Below, one piece after another: positions 7,573 through 12,273 of a stretch of DNA of 12,273 nt (positions are counted from its first letter, which is position 1; each line of letters opens with the position of its first letter). The DNA is from CAZSGN01 sp964606415. Lineage in GTDB: Bacteria; Bacteroidota; Bacteroidia; Bacteroidales; JBBRXJ01. The DNA is taken from NCBI GenBank assembly GCA_964606415.1, contig CAZSGN010000069.1, positions 1 to 12,273 on the forward strand. Direction: 5' to 3'. Both the position numbers and the translations under genes were made by a program. The notes beneath the pieces are model-generated. The model was not told where the DNA came from. It saw only the letters and a list, made by a program, of their open reading frames with translations, and ran no database searches.

Positions 7573-7783
7573 AAAAAACAGGAGGTAAATGAAAACGCAG
7601 GTAATGATATCGCTCAGAAAAAGTATAAAGCCTAAACGATTCGTTTGAGCCAACCTGTCCCCAAATTAGTTCAAGCGTACCATGCGGGTCAAAATAGATA
7701 TATTGACCTGACTCAACTAAAAGAACCGGTTGAGAAGCAAAAGCTAACTGATAAAAAATCTTTTTTTTGTCCATCGCGAGCAT
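7568..7783 (-). CDS. Small hypothetical ORF directly under the cobalamin riboswitch
   Basis: A 71-codon ORF starting MLAMDKKKIFYQLAF and ending YLRFHLPPVFY. I do not recognise it. It has no signal peptide, no clear membrane segment, no cysteine, and is rich in aromatic residues (FYQLAF, YIYFD, FRLYTFSERYHYLRF). A second ATG four codons in (MDKKKIF) would give 68 residues. The start follows an AT-rich stretch typical for the phylum. It is the first ORF after the riboswitch and lies 44 bp before the methyltransferase. It may be a real small protein, a leader peptide, or the decayed remainder of a former riboswitch target; these cannot be separated here. Confidence 0.45.
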   Translation of the reverse strand: MLAMDKKKIFYQLAFASQPVLLVESGQYIYFDPHGTLELIWGQVGSNESFRLYTFSERYHYLRFHLPPVFY

Positions 7784-7880
7784 TTTTTAAATAAAAAATG
7801 ATTTTGCAGCCCACGATGTAAACAGGAAAGACAGTGACATCGTTGCGATCAGCTGACTGTTCACCGCAGTCTGCAAAATC
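7784..7880 (-). promoter_or_regulatory. Structured leader (probable expression platform) after the cobalamin riboswitch
   Basis: Read on the minus strand, ATTTTGCAG (7879-7871) pairs with CTGCAAAAT (7809-7801) in a 9-bp outer stem. Inside are two hairpins: ACTG/CAGT with a 7-base loop (7870-7856) and ACGATGT/ACATCGT with a 17-base loop (7843-7813). The outer stem is followed at once by CATTTTTTATTT, so it may act as a terminator for the transcript before the small ORF at 7783. Pairings were found by eye; I have no energy calculation. Confidence 0.5.
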
Positions 7881-7892
7881 TCATATCTCACT

Positions 7893-8047
7893 GGCAGGTC
7901 TTCTGACTCACCCCTGTTTTTAACGCCTTCCCCCACAAAGAGTGGCCTGAAGTTAAAAACATTTCCGCTAAATAAGCGGAGGGGATTACAGCAGCGGGAA
8001 CTGTTGCCGATTTTCACGACATTCCCTTTTATTTTCATTCACCTTAA
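7893..8047 (-). promoter_or_regulatory. Cobalamin (AdoCbl-type) riboswitch
   Basis: Read on the minus strand, the conserved core of the cobalamin family appears in order: AAAAGGGAA near 8025, CAGTTCCCGCTGCTGTAA as the central core, the small hairpin CCGCT-TATT-AGCGG, GGCCACTC and GGGGGAAGGCG, then GTGAGTCAGAAGACCTGCC (7911-7893), the 3' B12-box. AGGT at 8044-8041 can pair with ACCT at 7899-7896 to close the element. Such riboswitches usually lower expression of the downstream gene when adenosylcobalamin is plentiful. The first ORF downstream is the 71-codon hypothetical, then the methyltransferase. No B12 transport or synthesis gene is in the window. The conceptual protein across this region (MKIKGNVVKIGNSSRCC...) is only the riboswitch read as codons. 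Confidence 0.93.
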
Positions 8048-8217
8048 TAAGCATGAATAAAAAACCAATGATGACGCAATATTAATAAAATGAAATTAAA
8101 GAAAAAAACAGGCAAGCATACATATGAAGAAAACGTCCTGCACAAAAACACACATCTTACTCATTACCAATATCATCACGAGACGTATCAGAAGTTATTC
8201 ACAAATAATCAACTGAT

Positions 8218-9600
8218 TCATTTTTCTTTTCCCTTTTTATGGACAACAGCATCAATATGCCCTTTCCACAAATATGTCGTCACTTCATCTCCCTCACTCA
8301 GCTCATCTGCTTTATATACGACCTTTCCGCGACAGGTTGTATAGGAAAACCCTCTTCTCAAAATATTCTCCGGATCAAGAAACCGTACTGTTTGCTGAAT
8401 CATCTCATGTTTGCTGTGATGGGTTTTCTGAAAAAGCGCGATAGAATGCTTTAAGCTATTTGTTTTGCTATGCAGCCGCTCTTTTTGCCTATTAAAGGAA
8501 ACAGCAGTTACCCGGCTCACCATATCCGATTTTTGATCAATTATTTTTCTATGATCCCTGATCATATAGTCAACGGCAGAAGCAAATCGCGCGTTTACAC
8601 TTGTAGCCCGGTGCATTTCTTCCTGTAAACGCTGGCGAAAAGCAAACCGGAACCCGGCACTTAATTCACCCCACCTCTTTTCCTGCTCATGTAAATATTC
8701 ATTAACAAATCCCACCATCATTTCTTTATGCTGATTCAGACGAGCATCAAAATCCTCCATCTGGTCAATCAAAAATTCGGCAACCGCAGTAGGCGTCTTA
8801 AACGCATGATGCGCAACCAGGTCTGGCACCGTCTCATCCCGTTCATGGCCAATACCAGTAAAAACAGGCAAAGGAAACTGACTGATATGGTAAGCCAGCC
8901 AATAAGCATTAAAAGCATTTAATTCAGACTGCGCGCCCCCACCCCTGATAATCACAACACAATCAAAAGCCTCCTCTTCAGCGTAAATATGCTCAAGAGC
9001 CTCAACAATAGCTGATTCTGTTTTTTCCCCCTGCATGGTTGCTGCAAATAAGCGGCATTCAAAATGGAAACCATCAATATTGTTTTCCAGCTGATTCATA
9101 AAATCGCCATATCCTGCCGCTGTTGGAGATGAAATAACAGCAATTCGCTGAAAAACAATTGGCACCGGTAAGCCCTTATTCATATCCAGCACCCCCTCTT
9201 CTTCGAGTTGTTTAATAATCTCCATCTTTTTACGGGCCATTTCCCCAATCGTAAAAGAAGGTTCTATATCATGCACAAGTAAGGACATGCCATACAACTC
9301 ATGAAATTCAACACTCACATTAATCAATACTTTTATCCCTTCGGCAAGCTCCTGGCCTGTAGCCGTTTCAAAATAAGGACTGATCATCCGGTATTTATAT
9401 GCCCAAATAATAGCCCGTTGTTTAGCCAGTACTTGCTCTTTATCATCCACTTTTTCTATCAGTTCAAGATAGCAATGACCATTCCGGTTAAGCCTCATTT
9501 CACTAATCTCTGCAATGACCCAATAATTATCCGGCATTGTCTGCCTGATGTTGTCCCCAATTAACGTATTTAATTGCCGTAATGTGATGCGTTCTGTCAT
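8218..9600 (-). CDS. xseA: Exodeoxyribonuclease VII large subunit
   Basis: The catalytic subunit of exonuclease VII, 460 residues, which with XseB degrades single-stranded DNA into short oligonucleotides. The N-terminal OB-fold (about 5-110) starts LRQLNTLIGDNIRQ and contains WVIAEISEMRLNRNGHCYLELIE. The catalytic domain holds RIAVISSPTAAGYGDF (152-167), RGGGAQSELNAFN (219-231), GIGHERDET (249-257) and HHAFKTPTAVAEF (264-276), all hallmarks of the family. A long coiled-coil region follows (about 280-400), then the C-terminal RGFSYTTCRGKVV segment. It starts 10 bp after the S8 peptidase gene, forming a likely operon mnmA-S8-xseA. No convincing terminator follows in 8048-8217; the partner gene xseB lies 1.9 kb further on. 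Confidence 0.96.
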   Translation of the reverse strand: MTERITLRQLNTLIGDNIRQTMPDNYWVIAEISEMRLNRNGHCYLELIEKVDDKEQVLAKQRAIIWAYKYRMISPYFETATGQELAEGIKVLINVSVEFHELYGMSLLVHDIEPSFTIGEMARKKMEIIKQLEEEGVLDMNKGLPVPIVFQRIAVISSPTAAGYGDFMNQLENNIDGFHFECRLFAATMQGEKTESAIVEALEHIYAEEEAFDCVVIIRGGGAQSELNAFNAYWLAYHISQFPLPVFTGIGHERDETVPDLVAHHAFKTPTAVAEFLIDQMEDFDARLNQHKEMMVGFVNEYLHEQEKRWGELSAGFRFAFRQRLQEEMHRATSVNARFASAVDYMIRDHRKIIDQKSDMVSRVTAVSFNRQKERLHSKTNSLKHSIALFQKTHHSKHEMIQQTVRFLDPENILRRGFSYTTCRGKVVYKADELSEGDEVTTYLWKGHIDAVVHKKGKEK

Positions 9601-11005
9601 ATAATAAAAATCAGAATTTTACAATACGCTTTGTCTGCTCAAAAGTATCACTTTTCACTTTAAGCAAATAAACTCCTGGTGCAAGAGCAGCATCTGGCTC
9701 AACAGTAATAAAATCGCCACTAAACCATACCTGGGCTTCTTTCTCCAGTATTATTCGCCCATTCATGTCATATAAAGACAATGAGACCTCCATCTCATTA
9801 TGCCCCAGTATTCTGACAAAAAGACGATTTCTAAAAAAAGAAGGCGTAACAATAACATTGCTTTCCTCTTCATTCCCCTCTATATTTTTTAAGTAAAGAT
9901 GCGCCTTATACATATCCGGGACACCATATCCGGAGCGATGTCCGGGATTTCCATAAGAAGAAGCACCAGTCATCAAAGCTGCATATAATTGATCATTATT
10001 GACCTCCGGGTAACCAGACTTAAGACTAGCTAACATACCTGTTACCAGGGGAGCCGAATAAGACGTCCCGTTTCCCAAAGCACATTCTCCATACTCATTA
10101 ATCATCCGGCTTGCCTGTCCTGTAGCCACAAGATCAGGCTTTATCCGTCCATCATAAGAAGGACCCGAAGAACTAAAGTCTGCTATTTCTTTTTGATTGT
10201 TGATGGCACCAACAGCAATGACCTTATTTCCATCAGCAGGAGCTGATATGTAATACCACGAATCATCACCATTATTTCCTGCACTACTCACAACCATCAC
10301 CCCCTTTTCAGAAGCCATATCGGCAGCATTGGTAATCCATGTTGACGCACCATCCATATCCTCATAGGAATGATCATCCACGCCATTCATAAATTCGGTA
10401 TACCCAAGAGAAGATGTGATAATATCTGCCCCTGCACTATCTGCCAGCTCCGCAGCAGACAGCCAAAAATCTTCTTCAATCACATATTCAAACCCAATAG
10501 CATTTTCTGTTCGCAGAAGAATAAAATCAGCCATGGGAGCAGCTCCACTCATACAATTTTCTTTTTCTGCAGCCATTATCGATAAAACTTGTTCTCCATG
10601 GGGATGATCATCATAGACATTTTCTTCCTGGTCCACATAATCATAAGTATACTTGACACCATCCCGCTGTCTCAAATGATCAAAAACATCCAGTTGATCA
10701 ACATTCTTAAATCCACCATCCAGCACAGCAATCAACACTCCCTTTCCTTTCCATCCCTGATCATGAAGAAAGTGTCCATTCAGAATTTTTACCTGATCTT
10801 CAAGGTCATAAAAAACTGAATCATGGACATTAAAAGGAGCCTCCCATTTATTAGCTGTTGCTTTAACATCACTCTTTTCATAAAGAAAATGAATAGAATC
10901 GACAAATAACAATTCATCCACCTCATTAACAATCGCATCATCATTAAAGTATCCCACCACCGTATTAAACCATTTAGAGCGACAATGCTCATTAAATCCT
11001 AAATT

Positions 11006-11008
11006 CTA
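11006..11008 (-). other. In-frame amber codon within the S8 peptidase
   Basis: On the minus strand the bases read IDSL-TAG-NLGF. Family members have an ordinary residue here in the IDSL-x-LGF-like stretch. A single change from CAG, AAG or a similar codon would produce it. No frameshift is needed to join the two parts. Confidence 0.9.
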
Positions 11009-11230
11009 AAGAGAATCGATATAAACAGTACTTAAAGGCAAATCAGATGAATCAACCTGGACATTTTCTTTCTGGCGGCGCACTATTGCCCGTTCAGATA
11101 AAAAACAAGATGGTTGGTTTAATGAACATGGCGAACCTTGTTTATCCGATAAATAAACACGATAATAACGCTGAGAGAAATTCAGCTGACTTATTAATAA
11201 AAGAATCAATAAAAGAAAAAAACGGTTCAT
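11006..11230 (-). CDS. N-terminal fragment of the split S8 peptidase
   Basis: The 74 codons translated without readthrough: signal peptide MNRFFLLLILLLISQLNFS, then RYYRVYLSDKQGSPCSL, SERAIVRRQKENVQVD and LPLSTVYIDSL, ending at TAG. This is the usual N-terminus of Bacteroidota S8 proteases and has no catalytic residue. A GTG one codon upstream (11233) is less likely as start than the ATG overlapping the mnmA stop. Confidence 0.7.
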   Translation of the reverse strand: MNRFFLLLILLLISQLNFSQRYYRVYLSDKQGSPCSLNQPSCFLSERAIVRRQKENVQVDSSDLPLSTVYIDSL

Positions 11231-12273
11231 CACATGGGTTTTGTGTCAATAAATCCCCCACCAATCAGATCCGGGCCTTCATACAAAACCGCTGACTGAC
11301 CGGGAGTAATGGCTTCTACAGGCTTGTCAAAAATCAATTGCATCCAATCCTCATGATTAAAAATCTGACAGTCGACCGGTTTGCTGCGGTACCTGATTCT
11401 TGCCTGAGCAGAAAATCCATCCGGAAGGGAATCATATTTCATTAAATTACAAGAATGGATCCATGCCTCTTTCCTGGCCAAATCACTTTTCTGCCCCAAC
11501 ACAATCACATTTGTTTCCGGCTGAATTTCGATAACATAAAGCGGATGTCCGACAGCAACATTCAAGCCTTTCCGCTGGCCAATCGTATAGAAAGGATAAC
11601 CTTTATGTTTCCCGATAAATTGGCCATCTTGTGAAACGAAATCACCAGGCCCTACTTGTTGATCAATATCCGGGACTTCATCCCTTAAAAACCTCCGGTA
11701 ATCATCATCCGGAATAAAACAAATCTCCTGGCTTTCTTTTTTCTGCGACAGTTTTTCAAAGCCTTTTTCTAATGCTACCTGGCGGACCTGATCCTTGGTA
11801 AGATCACCCAGGGGGAAAAGCGTTCTCTGCAGATCCTTCTGACTCAGCGACCAAAGAAAATAAGTTTGATCCTTCAATTGATCTTCGCCCATTGAAAGAA
11901 AATACCAGCCATTTTGACGTAAAACCTTAGCATAATGCCCCGTTGCAATATAGTCACAATGATGTTGATCAGCAAAATGAATTAATTCACCCCATTTAAT
12001 TTCAGCATTACATAACACACATGGATTAGGTGTCCGTCCTCTAAGATATTCATGAATAAAATCCTTAATAATAGTCTCTTTAAACGGTACGCGAAGATCC
12101 AGTATATGATGCTCAAAACCAATCTCATTGGCTTTTTCCTTCGCTTCAAAAACAGCATCAACAGAACAGCAACCGGATTCTTTTTCCATACAAGCCTTTG
12201 ATACAGTATACCAGGTACGGTAAGTCAGTCCAATAAGCTCCAACCCCTTATCCTTCAATAACATTGCAGCGAC
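11230..12273 (-). CDS. mnmA: tRNA-specific 2-thiouridylase MnmA, N-terminus outside the window
   Basis: MnmA puts sulfur on U34 of the Lys, Glu and Gln tRNAs, using ATP and a persulfide relay. About 347 residues are visible; the frame is open to the window edge (VAAMLLKDKG), so the ATP-binding SGGVDSS just upstream is missing. The first ATG at 12264 lies inside this conserved stretch and is not the start. Seen here are the catalytic Cys in TPNPCVLCNAEIKW (codon 12021-12019), ATGHYAKV, the second catalytic Cys in SQEICFIPDDDYRRFL, YTIGQRKGLNVAVG, and the C-terminal beta-barrel ending GPDLIGGGFID. A cysteine pair in GCCSVDAVFEA is common in the family. Bacteroidota often carry two MnmA paralogs; which one this is cannot be told. 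Its TGA stop overlaps the start of the S8 peptidase by one base. Confidence 0.95.
   Translation of the reverse strand, partial: VAAMLLKDKGLELIGLTYRTWYTVSKACMEKESGCCSVDAVFEAKEKANEIGFEHHILDLRVPFKETIIKDFIHEYLRGRTPNPCVLCNAEIKWGELIHFADQHHCDYIATGHYAKVLRQNGWYFLSMGEDQLKDQTYFLWSLSQKDLQRTLFPLGDLTKDQVRQVALEKGFEKLSQKKESQEICFIPDDDYRRFLRDEVPDIDQQVGPGDFVSQDGQFIGKHKGYPFYTIGQRKGLNVAVGHPLYVIEIQPETNVIVLGQKSDLARKEAWIHSCNLMKYDSLPDGFSAQARIRYRSKPVDCQIFNHEDWMQLIFDKPVEAITPGQSAVLYEGPDLIGGGFIDTKPM

Larger units (their letters stand above)
9611..11230 (-). pseudogene. S8 (subtilisin-like) serine peptidase with T9SS sorting domain, split by an in-frame amber stop
   Basis: Read through, the frame gives 539 residues: signal peptide (1-19), a propeptide-like region with SERAIVRRQ, a subtilase domain, and a type IX secretion C-terminal domain (about 461-539, ending GVYLLKVKSDTFEQTKRIVKF). 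The catalytic triad is complete: D171 in AVLDGGF, H211 in HPHGEQV, S390 in NGTSYSAP, with oxyanion Asn about 319 in SSAGNNG. Codon 75 is TAG (11008-11006). The frame is otherwise unchanged on both sides, and NLGFNEHCRSKWFNTVVGYF continues the family pattern directly after it. So one base substitution or a sequence error splits the gene. The longest ORF after the stop starts at a GTG at 10960, but would lack a signal peptide and could not be secreted. The ATG at 11230 shares one base with the mnmA stop (TGATG), which implies translational coupling. Secretion and extracellular proteolysis are inferred for the intact form. Confidence 0.85.

Noticed and set aside
7801..7879. A tRNA-sized cloverleaf-like fold
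   Set aside because: The outer stem is 9 bp and there is no T-loop, no anticodon arm and no CCA-proximal pattern. A riboswitch leader is the better explanation.
7787..8038. An 83-codon ORF on the minus strand (MKIKGNVVKIGNSSRCC...)
   Set aside because: It is the cobalamin riboswitch and its leader read as codons; the RNA motifs explain the conservation.
8048..8217. Possible terminator for xseA and promoter for the riboswitch
   Set aside because: GCAGG/CCTG before a T-run gives only 4 bp, and TAATATTG near 8080 lacks a matching -33 element. Both are too weak to list.
8090..8344. An 84-codon plus-strand ORF overlapping the xseA end
   Set aside because: Its second half is antisense to xseA codons, its composition is low-complexity and no family is recognisable.
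11006..11008. Pyrrolysine or selenocysteine-type recoding at the S8 stop
   Set aside because: It is TAG, not TGA; there is no supporting stem-loop or known Pyl-containing S8 family; and the small ORF at 7568 also appears to end in TAG. Mutation or sequence error is simpler.
1..12273. CRISPR arrays, insertion sequences, phage or toxin-antitoxin genes
   Set aside because: No repeated spacers, transposase motifs, terminal repeats or typical toxin-antitoxin pairs were seen anywhere in the window.

Overview
The window looks like a chromosomal segment of a Bacteroidota bacterium, probably a Bacteroidales/Marinilabiliales-type marine or halophilic lineage. The reasons are a secreted S8 protease with a type IX secretion C-terminal domain, a DUF4837 lipoprotein, a leucyl-tRNA synthetase with the Bacteroidota-style insertion and no zinc cysteines, AT-rich start contexts without clear Shine-Dalgarno sequences, and candidate promoters resembling the Bacteroidota -33/-7 type. 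A glycine/sarcosine N-methyltransferase (betaine synthesis) hints at a salty habitat. The genus cannot be named from the sequence alone.

Layout. The left edge holds the last 40 codons of a plus-strand Fe/Mn superoxide dismutase. A fully self-complementary bidirectional terminator follows, and then a minus-strand exported YceI-family protein. From 979 a plus-strand cluster runs leuS, an M23 peptidase anchored in the membrane, and a DUF4837 lipoprotein, with gaps of 15 and 38 bp. It meets the minus-strand xseB tail to tail with a 6-bp gap. The rest is on the minus strand. Reading from the right edge it runs mnmA (5' end cut off by the window), an S8 peptidase overlapping mnmA by one base, and xseA 10 bp further on. 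Next come a cobalamin riboswitch, a small orphan ORF, the glycine/sarcosine methyltransferase, a cysteine-rich CWC protein and finally xseB.

The accessory part is 6493-8047. A B12 riboswitch, a structured leader, an unrecognised 71-codon ORF, a betaine-pathway methyltransferase and a small zinc-ribbon-like protein sit between the two subunit genes of exonuclease VII, which are usually neighbours. If the riboswitch controls the whole module, this would link cobalamin status to a SAM-consuming osmolyte enzyme. I do not recognise that arrangement. The other points of interest are an in-frame amber codon that splits the S8 peptidase, an Asp in place of the usual last zinc-ligand His in the M23 peptidase, and a hairpin at 6501-6529 that may terminate transcripts from both directions, giving leuS-operon mRNA a tail antisense to xseB.
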